Positions 14,777 to 23,196 of a stretch of 32,653 nt of DNA are shown here, in pieces (position 1 is the first letter of the stretch; each line of letters opens with the position of its first letter). The notes under the pieces are model-generated. The model was not told the origin of the DNA and made no database searches. It was given only the letters and a program-made list of their open reading frames with translations. The translations under genes were made by a program, and so were the position numbers. This DNA comes from Methanothermococcus sp. GTDB taxonomy: Archaea; AGJL01; Methanococci; Methanococcales; Methanococcaceae. The stretch covers positions 1 through 32,653 of the forward strand of contig NZ_WAKW01000068.1 in the NCBI RefSeq assembly GCF_015523155.1, read 5' to 3'.

Positions 14777-16027
14777 TTATCTAAACACCTTATAAAATGG
14801 GTCTGTTGAAGGGTGGATCTCTACAAAATCCTTATAAATATCAATTCCCTTTAAATATTGTGCAAAATATGGCATTATTTCCATTGATGGAGACATGGAT
14901 ATAGCACCAACTATTTTATTATTTTCATAATATATTTTATTTATCCCAATATTGTTTGAAACTCTGAAAAAATCTCCTTTCCCAACGCTGTTCGGGATTA
15001 TTTTATAATTATCTGTCTGTTTTCCAACATAAGATATGTTTAAATCCATTCGTATGGTGTGAGGTATAAAATCGTATTTTGGTTTTATAAGAGGTTTGTT
15101 GTTTAATTCATTGTATATATTTTCAGCTACAACCCTACCCTCCATTCTTGCAATTGGAGTAATTCCACCTTTTCCAGCAACACAATCACCACAGGCATAA
15201 ATATTTTTTTCTATTTTATTGGTTTTATTTTCTTTATTAATTACCCTCATATATTCATCTGTTTCAAATCTCGGTTTTCCACCAACTGCAAGTATTTTCG
15301 TATAACTATCGTCATTCAATAGCCTGTTTAATTCGTTGCCATCATTTGTAATTCTGAAATCAATAAATTTATAAATATACTGTCTAATGTCTTTGTCTTC
15401 AATCATCTTTAAGAATTTAGAACGGACATATACAACAACTTCACTTCCAAAGTTTGAAAATACCGACGCATACTCTGCGGCTACCGTCCCTCCACCAATT
15501 ATCAATATCTTTTCAGGGAATTCCTCCAAATTTACAATATCATAATAACCTAAACATTTTATTCCATTATATTTCGATGTATATACCTTTCCATTGGCAT
15601 AAACTACATAATCATAGTCATTTATATATTCTTCTTTAAACTCTTTATAGTATATATTTATATTTGCGAGCTCCTTTACTTCACCTTCAAGTTTCATTCT
15701 TATTTTATTTTGAATATCTGAAATCTTTCTTTGAAGTTCTTTAAATGAGATAATATCTTCTAAAACTATTTTTTTATTTTTATTATTATTTTTATTTTCA
15801 TTGTTGCTATTTTTATTATCCCCATTATTTTTTATTAAATTTAAATTATTTATTATATCTGCCATTTCTCGCAATCCATTTATATATGTGCAACCGTAAT
15901 TTAAGCAGGTTCCACCAACCTTATTTTTTTCATAAATATCTACATCAAAACCTTTTTTTGCTAATTCAATAGCACAGGATTTTCCAGCGGGACCGCAGCC
16001 TACAACAGCTATTTTTACATTTTCCAT
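14777..16027 (-). CDS. Lipoamide-dehydrogenase-like FAD/NAD(P) disulfide oxidoreductase
   Basis: Protein of 416 residues, a little shorter than the usual 450-470. The FAD motif GCGPAG lies at 10-15, the redox-active disulfide Cys41-x4-Cys46 in GGTCLNYGCT, the NAD motif GGGTVAAEYAS in the middle, IYACGDC for the second FAD contact, and a C-terminal dimer domain with IHPSTD that keeps the active-site His. An Asn/Lys-rich insert at about 67-86 is low-complexity. The start at 16027 is chosen because GGTGAAAAT lies just before it; the upstream ATG at 16042 overlaps that site. No 2-oxoacid dehydrogenase complex genes are nearby, so the substrate (a thioredoxin, CoA disulfide, lipoate or another thiol) cannot be named. 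Confidence 0.85.
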   Translation of the reverse strand: MENVKIAVVGCGPAGKSCAIELAKKGFDVDIYEKNKVGGTCLNYGCTYINGLREMADIINNLNLIKNNGDNKNSNNENKNNNKNKKIVLEDIISFKELQRKISDIQNKIRMKLEGEVKELANINIYYKEFKEEYINDYDYVVYANGKVYTSKYNGIKCLGYYDIVNLEEFPEKILIIGGGTVAAEYASVFSNFGSEVVVYVRSKFLKMIEDKDIRQYIYKFIDFRITNDGNELNRLLNDDSYTKILAVGGKPRFETDEYMRVINKENKTNKIEKNIYACGDCVAGKGGITPIARMEGRVVAENIYNELNNKPLIKPKYDFIPHTIRMDLNISYVGKQTDNYKIIPNSVGKGDFFRVSNNIGINKIYYENNKIVGAISMSPSMEIMPYFAQYLKGIDIYKDFVEIHPSTDPFYKVFR

Positions 16028-16040
16028 ATTTTCACCAACC

Positions 16041-16106
16041 ATGGTTTATATAGTATTTATGATATTTATAATATTATCGTTAAAATCGTATAAGTTAATA
16101 AACCAT
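16041..16106. promoter_or_regulatory. Symmetric divergent promoter of the flavoprotein gene and coaBC
   Basis: ATGGTTTAT (16041-16049) and its inverse ATAAACCAT (16098-16106) face each other across 48 bases. Each arm runs into a TATA-like sequence pointing inward: GGTTTATATAG for coaBC on the plus strand, and GGTTTATTAACTTATA for the flavoprotein gene on the minus strand. The two promoters overlap face to face, so reading one may hinder the other. Confidence 0.45.
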
Positions 16107-16133
16107 AATTAAAATAATTTTAAAAGTGATTAT

Positions 16134-17354
16134 ATGCATCCAACAAAGAAATTAAAAGGTTTAAAATCAAAATTACTCGATGGAAAAAAAATAGTAGTTG
16201 CAGTATCGTCATCAATAGCTGCAATAGAAACCCCCAAGTTGATGAGGGAGCTCATACGACATGGAGCAGAAGTGTATTGTATAGCCACGGAGGAAACTAA
16301 AAAAATTATTGGAGAACACTCATTGGAATTTGGCTGTGGAAATAAGGTGTGCTACGACATCACTGGAAGTATAAAACATGTAATGTTATACGATATATGT
16401 GATGCTATGGTAATTTATCCTGCTACTGCAAATATAATAAGCAAAATATCCCTAAATATTGCTGATAATATTGTAAATACCACTGCCACAATGTTTTTTG
16501 AAAAGAAGCCTATATTTATCGTTCCAGCAATGCACCAGAATATGCTCGACACAGTAAATAATCATTTAATCAATTTAAAAAATAAAAAAAATATATATGT
16601 TATACCCCCCAAGATGGAAGAGGAAAAGGCGAAAGTTCCTTCCGTTGAAGAGGTCGTATTGAATGTGATTGAAAGATTAAACAATAAAAGTAAAAAGGAA
16701 AATAATAATAAAAGTAAAAAAAAGGTTTTAATACTATCCGGCGGAACAGCTGAATTTATAGATAAAGTTAGAGTGATAAGTAATTTATCTTCTGGAAAAA
16801 CGGGATATTTACTTGCAGAGGCATTTTGTAGAGATGGATTTGATGTGGAGGTAATCCATGCCTTTGGAAAAGAACCACCATATTATATAAAATCTCACAA
16901 AGTCCTTACTGCAAAAGAAATGTTAAATAAAGCACTAGAATGTGGAAAGGATGCAGATATAATTATATCCTGTGCCGCAATATCTGACTTTACACCAGAA
17001 GAACAGATTGAAGGAAAAATTAAATCAGATAAGGATGTTGTAATAAAATTAAAAAGAAATCCGAAGGTATTGGCTGAGCTCAGAAAGGCATTTCCAGATA
17101 AAATTATAGTTGGATTTAAAGCAGAATATGGAATGGAAAAAGAGGAATTGAGAAATATTGCTACAAAAAAATTGAAAGAATATGATTTAAATTACATTGT
17201 GGCAAATGACCTATCCAAACATTATTTTGGAGACGACTACAACGAAGTGATATTAATTGGTAAGAACAAATTAAAAGAATTTAAGGGAAAAAAATCGGAG
17301 ATTATAGAAAATATTAAAGATGAAATAATAAATGAATTAAAAATAAAGAATTAA
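16134..17354 (+). CDS. coaBC: Bifunctional phosphopantothenoylcysteine synthetase/decarboxylase
   Basis: Makes 4'-phosphopantetheine for coenzyme A. The N-terminal CoaC half (about 1-180) is a flavin-dependent decarboxylase with AVSSSIAAIETPKL, VIYPATANIISKI and the PAMHQNM loop. The C-terminal CoaB half ligates phosphopantothenate to cysteine and has GGTAEFIDKVRVISNLSSGKTGY, CAAISDFTP, a KLKRNPKVL segment and GFKAE. The two halves are joined by an Asn/Lys/Ser-rich linker at 183-197. The total of 406 residues is normal for archaeal CoaBC. The start is supported by AAAGTGATT. In the archaeal pathway phosphopantothenate comes from pantoate kinase and phosphopantothenate synthetase, neither of which is in the window. 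Confidence 0.94.
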   Translation: MHPTKKLKGLKSKLLDGKKIVVAVSSSIAAIETPKLMRELIRHGAEVYCIATEETKKIIGEHSLEFGCGNKVCYDITGSIKHVMLYDICDAMVIYPATANIISKISLNIADNIVNTTATMFFEKKPIFIVPAMHQNMLDTVNNHLINLKNKKNIYVIPPKMEEEKAKVPSVEEVVLNVIERLNNKSKKENNNKSKKKVLILSGGTAEFIDKVRVISNLSSGKTGYLLAEAFCRDGFDVEVIHAFGKEPPYYIKSHKVLTAKEMLNKALECGKDADIIISCAAISDFTPEEQIEGKIKSDKDVVIKLKRNPKVLAELRKAFPDKIIVGFKAEYGMEKEELRNIATKKLKEYDLNYIVANDLSKHYFGDDYNEVILIGKNKLKEFKGKKSEIIENIKDEIINELKIKN

Positions 17355-17467
17355 AATAACTAACTAACATATAAATGATTATAAATTATTTTTATAAATT
17401 GGTATATATCAAAAATATAATATGATAATATTAAATAATAACTAAATAAATAATAAACGGTGAAACT

Positions 17468-18403
17468 GTGAAAAACATAGGAATAGGATTATTTGGAGAT
17501 TTTAAAGATGCAGGGAAGAACTTAGGAAAAAAGGGAACTTCAACAGATATTACACTGTTTAATTACAAACAGGGCGATGATGCGGTATTCTTTGTAGAAC
17601 CTACCAAATACCCTGAAAAAATCACACCATTAATATACGCTATAAATATGATGGATTATGCACTGGTGTTCGTTGATGAGATAAAACCTGAGCTCGCAGA
17701 AACACTACTTGCATTGGATATGATGGGCGTAGAAAAAGGTTCTTTTGTTGTTGGTGAGTATGTGGATATCGAGCAATTGAAGGCGATAATCTCAAACACA
17801 TCCATGAAAAATTTTGAAATCAGGGAAAAGGACTATATCAAAATAAGGGAAGATATGGTAGCACTTCCACAGGAAATAGCAGGAAAACCAGATGAAAGCT
17901 TTGTAAAAATACCAATAGACCATTTTTTCACGGTAAGAAGTGTAGGAACTGTTATATTGGGGAGAGTAAAAAAGGGAACTGTAAAAATCCACGATAATTT
18001 AAGGGTTTATCCAACAGAAAATAAGGCAATGGTAAAAAGCATACAGGTGCATGATAAAAACTACGATGAAGCACCAACATTTTCAAGAGTTGGACTTGCA
18101 TTGAAGGGCGTAAAATCCGAAGAATTGGAAAGGGGCATGATTCTATCAAACGGTGATTTAAAAGTATCTGATGAAATCACACTTAATATGAAATGGAATC
18201 CATATTCTAAAAAGGAGCTCAGTGTTGGTGAAGGTTATCAAATAGCAATTGGATTACAAACCATAAGCTGCAAGGTAGTGGAAAAAGAAGAGGATACAAT
18301 TAAATTAAAATTAATTAAACCGGCGGTTTATGAATCGGGAGAAAAAGCTGTTCTTTTAGATGGAAGTGCAAAAATAAGAATAATAGGAGTTTCCGAATTG
18401 TAA
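17468..18403 (+). CDS. SelB-like protein with a degenerate GTPase domain
   Basis: Protein of 311 residues related to elongation factors of the SelB/EF-Tu type. The N-terminal part (1-130) keeps only the outline of a G domain. The P-loop region reads GDFKDAGKNLGKKGTSTD (10-27) with no GHVDHGKT, the DxxGH block is replaced by VEPTKYPEK, and there is no NKxD. Residues 146-230 are a good EF-Tu domain II (IPIDHFFTVRSVGTVILGRVKKGTV to ELERGMIL), and 232-311 form a domain III-like barrel. The SelB-specific winged-helix end is missing. This fits the archaeal SelB-like (SelBL) family, whose role is not established. The start is GTG after ACGGTGAAACT. GTP hydrolysis is unlikely. Confidence 0.75.
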   Translation: MKNIGIGLFGDFKDAGKNLGKKGTSTDITLFNYKQGDDAVFFVEPTKYPEKITPLIYAINMMDYALVFVDEIKPELAETLLALDMMGVEKGSFVVGEYVDIEQLKAIISNTSMKNFEIREKDYIKIREDMVALPQEIAGKPDESFVKIPIDHFFTVRSVGTVILGRVKKGTVKIHDNLRVYPTENKAMVKSIQVHDKNYDEAPTFSRVGLALKGVKSEELERGMILSNGDLKVSDEITLNMKWNPYSKKELSVGEGYQIAIGLQTISCKVVEKEEDTIKLKLIKPAVYESGEKAVLLDGSAKIRIIGVSEL

Positions 18404-18479
18404 TTAATTTATATTTATTTTATTTAATTTTGTTCAATAATGAAATAGCATATCATTTATGAATTAAAACGGTGAAATA

Positions 18480-19724
18480 ATGTTTCTTACAAAGGAAGAG
18501 GAAAAAATATACGATGGAGAATATGGGGAAGTCCTTGAAACCTGTATGAATCTTTTGGTATCTCTTGGGGATATATATGGTGCAGAAAAACTAATCCCAA
18601 TATCCTCTGCTCAGGTTTCTGGTGTATCCTACAAAACAATAGGGAAAAAAGGTTTAGAATTCCTGAAAGATATATCCAATAGCAACATTAAAGTATCCGT
18701 ACCTACAACACTAAACCCTGCGGGAATGGATTTAGATAAATATGTAGAGCTCGGATTCCCAAAAGAATTTGCAAAAAAACAACTTGAAATAATTGAGTGC
18801 TTTAAAAAAATGGATATAGAAATAGGATGCACATGCACACCTTATTTATCTGGAAACATTCCTATATTTGGCTCCCATATTTCATGGGCTGAATCCTCTG
18901 CGGTATCCTATGCAAATTCAATAATCGGAGCTCGGACAAATCGTGAAGGAGGACCATCTGCACTTGCATCTGCCATACTTGGAAAAACCCCATATTATGG
19001 CTATCATCTTGATGAAAATAGAATTCCCACACATATAATTGAAGTGGATGCCGAAATAACCAAACTATCTGATTACGGAGCTCTGGGCTCCATCGTTGGA
19101 AAGATTGTAAAAAATGGAATCCCATATTTCAAATTTAAAAAGTTGGATATTGATGATGTGAGCTCATATAAATCATATAAATTAAAAGGTCTTGGAGCAT
19201 CCCTTGCTGCAAGTGGTGGTGTTGCACTTTATCATATTGAGAACATCACACCAGAGGCTAAAATTGTAATGAAAAAGATTGAAGGAAGTAACTATAAAGA
19301 AATCGAAGAAATAACCATAACAGACGATGATATTAAAAATGAATACGAATTATTAAACTCTGCTGAATGCCCCGACTTAATATGTATAGGATGCCCACAT
19401 TGTAGTTTGGAGGAAATAAAGGAAGTTGTAGATTTTATACTAAAAAATAACCTAAATAAAAATAATAGATTTAAATGCGATTTATGGATATGCACATCAA
19501 TTCATATAAAATCAATATCAGATAGGATGGGATATACGGATATTATAGAAAATGCCGGTGGAAAAATCGTATGTGATACCTGTATGGTTGTGGCACCAGT
19601 TGAAGATATGGGTTATAAAAATATTGCCACCAACTCTGGAAAAGCTGCAAAATACCTCCCCAATTTTTGCAATAGTAATGTAATTTATGGGGATACGATA
19701 GATATATTAAAAAAAGGAATGTAA
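18480..19724 (+). CDS. Aconitase X, probable phosphomevalonate dehydratase large subunit
   Basis: Fe-S dehydratase of the AcnX (DUF521) family, 414 residues. In the archaeal mevalonate pathway the large and small AcnX subunits dehydrate 5-phosphomevalonate to trans-anhydromevalonate phosphate (family knowledge). Cysteines that can bind the cluster are Cys117 and Cys119 (CTCTPY), Cys302, Cys305 and Cys308 (CIGCPHC), and Cys365 and Cys368 (CDTCMVVAP). The GGPSALASAILGKTPYYGYH stretch is a further family mark. The small subunit (DUF126) is not in the window. The start ATG follows GGTGAAATA. It is read in the same direction as the SelB-like gene, 76 bases after it. Confidence 0.88.
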   Translation: MFLTKEEEKIYDGEYGEVLETCMNLLVSLGDIYGAEKLIPISSAQVSGVSYKTIGKKGLEFLKDISNSNIKVSVPTTLNPAGMDLDKYVELGFPKEFAKKQLEIIECFKKMDIEIGCTCTPYLSGNIPIFGSHISWAESSAVSYANSIIGARTNREGGPSALASAILGKTPYYGYHLDENRIPTHIIEVDAEITKLSDYGALGSIVGKIVKNGIPYFKFKKLDIDDVSSYKSYKLKGLGASLAASGGVALYHIENITPEAKIVMKKIEGSNYKEIEEITITDDDIKNEYELLNSAECPDLICIGCPHCSLEEIKEVVDFILKNNLNKNNRFKCDLWICTSIHIKSISDRMGYTDIIENAGGKIVCDTCMVVAPVEDMGYKNIATNSGKAAKYLPNFCNSNVIYGDTIDILKKGM

Positions 19725-19784
19725 ATATCATATAACTGATATGAAAATAGAAAATAGACAAAAAAGAGATATAAATATAGAAAA

Positions 19785-20243
19785 TTATTCCTCATGATTG
19801 CCATCATCAATTGGCGATACCATCACTTTTTTTAATGAATATCCTTTTGGACATTTTATCTTTTCATCAAACACTTTTAATATTTTATATTTGTTATAGA
19901 TGCCCTCTGGATGACATAATATATAATTCTCACATAGTATGTTGTTGCATTGTATATCTCTATGAGATATAGTTAAACCCTCCAATGCCTTTTTTGATTC
20001 CATCAATATAACAATATTATTTACCGGTTCTATCTCCACTACCTTAACCCCCCCTTCATGAATCTTACATGGATGATTCGCCGATCTCACACTAACAATT
20101 TTATATCTCTTTCCCACCACAAGTCCATCATGACAAATCTTTTTGAATCTGCATGATTCGCACTCTTTTAATAAACCATAATAAACAAATTCATTTCCAG
20201 TTTTTGCTATTTTACTACCAATTAATGTAATCCTTTTTTTCAT
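19785..20243 (-). CDS. UPF0179 family cysteine-rich protein
   Basis: Protein of 152 residues without an assigned function, found widely in Euryarchaeota. It holds eight cysteines, Cys28-x2-Cys31-x5-Cys37, Cys59, Cys99-x4-Cys104-x5-Cys110 and Cys131, in two groups that look like zinc or Fe-S ligands ([22 protein letters not shown]). The rest is basic with short beta strands. It is convergent with the aconitase X gene. On its minus-strand side TCTTTTTTGTC (about 19754-19764) may terminate the transcript. The leader is remarkable: two 51-base hairpin repeats (20248-20349) lie directly before the start and the inner one supplies the AGGTGAT ribosome binding site. Confidence 0.85.
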   Translation of the reverse strand: MKKRITLIGSKIAKTGNEFVYYGLLKECESCRFKKICHDGLVVGKRYKIVSVRSANHPCKIHEGGVKVVEIEPVNNIVILMESKKALEGLTISHRDIQCNNILCENYILCHPEGIYNKYKILKVFDEKIKCPKGYSLKKVMVSPIDDGNHEE

Positions 20244-20247
20244 AATA

Positions 20248-20298
20248 TCACCTGAACGTAAGTGAAGGGAGCTATAAAATCCGCAGGATTTTATTCAA
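20248..20298 (-). repeat. Hairpin repeat unit 1, next to the UPF0179 start
   Basis: A 51-base unit. On the plus strand it begins TCACCTGAACGTAAGTGA, contains the perfect stem ATAAAATCC / GGATTTTAT with loop GCA (20274-20294), and ends TTCAA. Read as the gene's mRNA (minus strand), its last bases are AGGTGA, the ribosome binding site of the UPF0179 gene. The first hairpin is damaged here: CACCT is matched only partly by AGGGA. Confidence 0.85.
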
Positions 20299-20349
20299 TC
20301 ACCTGAATGAAATGAAGGTGAGCTATAAAACTCGAAGAGTTTTATTCAA
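20299..20349 (-). repeat. Hairpin repeat unit 2, tandem copy
   Basis: A second 51-base unit directly adjoining unit 1. It has stem CACCT / AGGTG around the 11-base loop GAATGAAATGA (20300-20320) and stem ATAAAACTC / GAGTTTTAT around GAA (20325-20345). Against unit 1 the second stem changes TCC to CTC on one arm and GGA to GAG on the other, so pairing is kept. TCACC at 20350-20354 looks like the start of a third unit. The unit also carries an unused AGGTGATTG ribosome-site-like sequence. Confidence 0.85.
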
Positions 20350-20448
20350 TCACCAAAAACTATAATAATAAAAATAATGTTAAATATTTAAGAAATATAT
20401 TATAAAAATATAGTTATTTTTATTTAATTTTTATTATATGGTGTAAAA

Positions 20449-22314
20449 ATGTGCGGGATAGTTGGATATATTGGAAACAGAACGGCGTCTGAAATACTAT
20501 TAAAAGGATTGAAAAGATTGAAATATAGAGGATACGACAGCTGCGGTATTGGAATAATCGATAACAATAAATTGATTATAAAAAAAAGTGTGGGAAAAGT
20601 GGAGGAAGTTGCTAAGAAGGAGGATTTTTTAGAAGTTAATGGATACGGGGGCATAGGGCATTCAAGGTGGGCAACACACGGAGGCATTACAAAAGAAAAT
20701 GCTCACCCCCATACTGATTGCAAAGGGGAACTCTGCGTTGTTCATAACGGAATAATTTCCAACTACAAAGAATTGAGGGACATGCTGATAAAAAAAGGGC
20801 ATGTGTTTAAATCACAGACTGATACTGAGGTAATACCCCACTTAATTGAAGAGGAATTAAAAAAATACGAAAATCCATCAGAAGAGGATTATATAAATGC
20901 AGTTAAAAACACTATAAAAAAATTGGACGGTACCTATGCACTTTTAATATTAAATAAAAACTTCCCAAACTTGCTTATTGGATTAAGAAACGAAAGCCCA
21001 CTTATTCTTGGAGTAAAAGAGGACGAATGCTTTTTGGGAAGTGATATTTCGGCATTTTTAGAATGGACAAAAGAAATTATACCTTTGGAAGATGGAGATA
21101 TGGTAGTTTTAAGAAAAGAAAGCAATAATAACGATAAGGATAAAGATAAAACTAAAAATAAAAATAATAATGTAATAATATCCTACACCATATACAACAA
21201 CAATGAAAACATTACAGACAGAAGAGAAAAAACTATAATAGAATGGGATATTGAAAGTGCAGAAAAAGGGGGATACGAGCATTTTATGTTAAAAGAGATT
21301 ATGGAGGAGCCGGAGGTAATTAAAAACTCATCCAAAATATGCAATGATGAAATAAAAGAACTGGCAAAAGCACTTCATAATTATGATAAAGTATATATTA
21401 TCGCAATGGGGACTTCACTTCATGCTTCAATGGTTGCAGAATACTGGTTTTCAAAATTAAATAAATTAATAATACCTTGTGATTCATCGGAGTTTTTAAT
21501 AAAAGGCATAGTTGATGAGAATACCTTGGTAATAGGAATTACTCAAAGCGGTGAAACATACGACACCATAAAAGCAATAAAATATGCAAAAGAAAAGGGG
21601 GCAAAAACTGCCACAATAGTAAATGTCTTAGGTTCCACAGCAACGAGGGAGGCGGATATTACCATCATGATGGGCTCAGGTATTGAAATATCAGTCTGTG
21701 CAACAAAAACCTACATGTCTCAATTGATGATATTGTATAGATTATTTATTGAGTATGGGGAGGTAATTGGAAAAGACATGAGTATTTATAGAAAAGAACT
21801 TGAAAATATTCCGGAATATATAAAAGAAGTTATAAATGAAAAAGAAAGGGAGAATATAAAAAACATATCCAAAAACTTAGCTGCTAAAAACTACCTCTTT
21901 ATATCGAAGGGGATAAACTTACCAAATGCATTGGAAGGAGCTCTGAAATTTAAAGAAATTACATACTTACATGCTGAGGGCATGAGCAGTGGATTTTTGA
22001 AACACGGGACAATATCATTAATCGATGAAAATATGGATACTGTTGCACTTGTTCCCCCATCAAATTCAAACCTATTTAATTCAATAATATCGAATATTGA
22101 AGAGATAAAAGCCAGAAATGGAAAGGTCGTTGGAGTATCTCCGGTAAATATCGATATAGTTGATTACTTAATAAAAATACCTGATGTAATGGAGGAGGTA
22201 AGTCCTTTTGTTTATGCCCCAGCCTGTCAATTATTGGCATACTATAAGGCAGTAGAGCTCGGCAGAGATGTGGATAAACCAAGAGGACTTGCAAAGAGTG
22301 TTACGGTTGAATAA
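20449..22314 (+). CDS. glmS: Glutamine:fructose-6-phosphate aminotransferase (isomerizing)
   Basis: Makes glucosamine 6-phosphate from fructose 6-phosphate and glutamine, the first step to UDP-GlcNAc. The 621-residue protein has an N-terminal glutaminase domain starting MCGIVGYIG, with nucleophile Cys2, RGYDSCGIG, HSRWATHGG and HNGIISNYKELR. Two SIS sugar-isomerase domains follow, with AMGTSLHAS and GITQSGETYDT in the first and AEGMSSGFLKHG in the second. The C-terminal tail DVDKPRGLAKSVTVE closes the active site. An Asn/Asp/Lys insert at about 225-241 sits on a surface hairpin of the glutaminase domain. ATG follows GGTGT. The product feeds the substrate of wecB at the left end of the window. 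Confidence 0.97.
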   Translation: MCGIVGYIGNRTASEILLKGLKRLKYRGYDSCGIGIIDNNKLIIKKSVGKVEEVAKKEDFLEVNGYGGIGHSRWATHGGITKENAHPHTDCKGELCVVHNGIISNYKELRDMLIKKGHVFKSQTDTEVIPHLIEEELKKYENPSEEDYINAVKNTIKKLDGTYALLILNKNFPNLLIGLRNESPLILGVKEDECFLGSDISAFLEWTKEIIPLEDGDMVVLRKESNNNDKDKDKTKNKNNNVIISYTIYNNNENITDRREKTIIEWDIESAEKGGYEHFMLKEIMEEPEVIKNSSKICNDEIKELAKALHNYDKVYIIAMGTSLHASMVAEYWFSKLNKLIIPCDSSEFLIKGIVDENTLVIGITQSGETYDTIKAIKYAKEKGAKTATIVNVLGSTATREADITIMMGSGIEISVCATKTYMSQLMILYRLFIEYGEVIGKDMSIYRKELENIPEYIKEVINEKERENIKNISKNLAAKNYLFISKGINLPNALEGALKFKEITYLHAEGMSSGFLKHGTISLIDENMDTVALVPPSNSNLFNSIISNIEEIKARNGKVVGVSPVNIDIVDYLIKIPDVMEEVSPFVYAPACQLLAYYKAVELGRDVDKPRGLAKSVTVE

Positions 22315-22317
22315 GTT

Positions 22318-22345
22318 AATGAAAATTTTTTCATTATATTTTTTT
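22318..22345 (+). terminator. Hairpin plus T-run after glmS
   Basis: AATGAAAA (22318-22325) and TTTTCATT (22328-22335) form an 8-base stem with a two-base loop, followed by ATATTTTTTT. It resembles an intrinsic terminator and lies four bases after the glmS stop, in the gap between the convergent glmS and endonuclease IV genes. The stem is A/T-rich, so the T-run may do most of the work. Confidence 0.55.
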
Positions 22346-22365
22346 GTTAATGGTAAAGTTAAAAG

Positions 22366-23196
22366 TTAGAGCTCGCCATACACCCTCTTTAAAATCAGTG
22401 CATCATACTCCATCCTTGGACTTTCACATATAACAGTTCCCTTTGCATTGAAATCCTTCAATACTTTTAAAACCTCCTTATAATTAAAATTGGAAGCATT
22501 CAATGGTAGATGGTTCTTTTCCCCTCCTTTTCCAAATTCAATTCCAGATATATGGATATGCATGTCGTTTATTGCCCTTTTTCCCAATTTATTCTCCATA
22601 TTTTCCATTATTTTATAAAATGAATTATAGTCGTTTATTCTTCCCAAACTTCTTGCATATATGTGTGCAAAGTCAATACACGGCAATATATTTAGTTCTT
22701 CTGATAGTGATATGAGCTCCCCAATACTCCCAAACTGACTTATCTTTCCAGTGGTTTCCGGTCTCAACATTGCATTTATCTTATTTTCATTTAAGTATTC
22801 TATCATTCTATCAATATTTTTAAGCATAGTCCTATATACTTCATTTTTATCCATTTTAAGATAATACCCTGGATGAAAAACCACATTTTTATTCTTTTGA
22901 GAGTTTTTTCCAAAGATGCTTATTATTTTTGCCGAATTTATTATCCTATTAATGCTGTTTTCAATCTTTTCCTGCTCCTTTGCATTTAGGTTTATATAGT
23001 AGGGGGCATGAACGCTTAATATTATATCGTTTGAATAATTTTTTAACTCCTCTGCCTTTTCCTCTTTTATATTAACTCCCCTTACAAATTCTATTTCCAT
23101 GGCATTTAACTCTATCTTTTTTAAAAAATCAAAGGCTCCTTTTGTAGTTCTTGGTTTTACATTTATTGGTATTCCGGCTGTTCCAAAGTTTAACAT
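22366..23196 (-). CDS. Endonuclease IV-like TIM-barrel protein (AP endonuclease family 2)
   Basis: Protein of 276 residues with the zinc ligands expected for endonuclease IV in the expected order: His63 (SVHAPYY), His108 (VFHPGYY), Glu147 (RPETTG), Asp175 and His178 (CIDFAHIYAR), His213 (DMHIHISG), His229 (KNHLPL) and Glu258 (CESPRM). Such enzymes cut DNA 5' of abasic sites. The near-complete set of ligands favours a nuclease over other sugar-isomerase-like barrels. It is divergent from the DGGGP synthase gene; each start has a TGTGATA-like site, which gives the 91-base gap a mirror look. Convergent with glmS. Confidence 0.85.
   Translation of the reverse strand: MLNFGTAGIPINVKPRTTKGAFDFLKKIELNAMEIEFVRGVNIKEEKAEELKNYSNDIILSVHAPYYINLNAKEQEKIENSINRIINSAKIISIFGKNSQKNKNVVFHPGYYLKMDKNEVYRTMLKNIDRMIEYLNENKINAMLRPETTGKISQFGSIGELISLSEELNILPCIDFAHIYARSLGRINDYNSFYKIMENMENKLGKRAINDMHIHISGIEFGKGGEKNHLPLNASNFNYKEVLKVLKDFNAKGTVICESPRMEYDALILKRVYGEL

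Noticed and set aside
20248-20354. CRISPR-like array
   Set aside because: Only two directly adjoining 51-base units without spacers, each folding into hairpins; no cas genes nearby.
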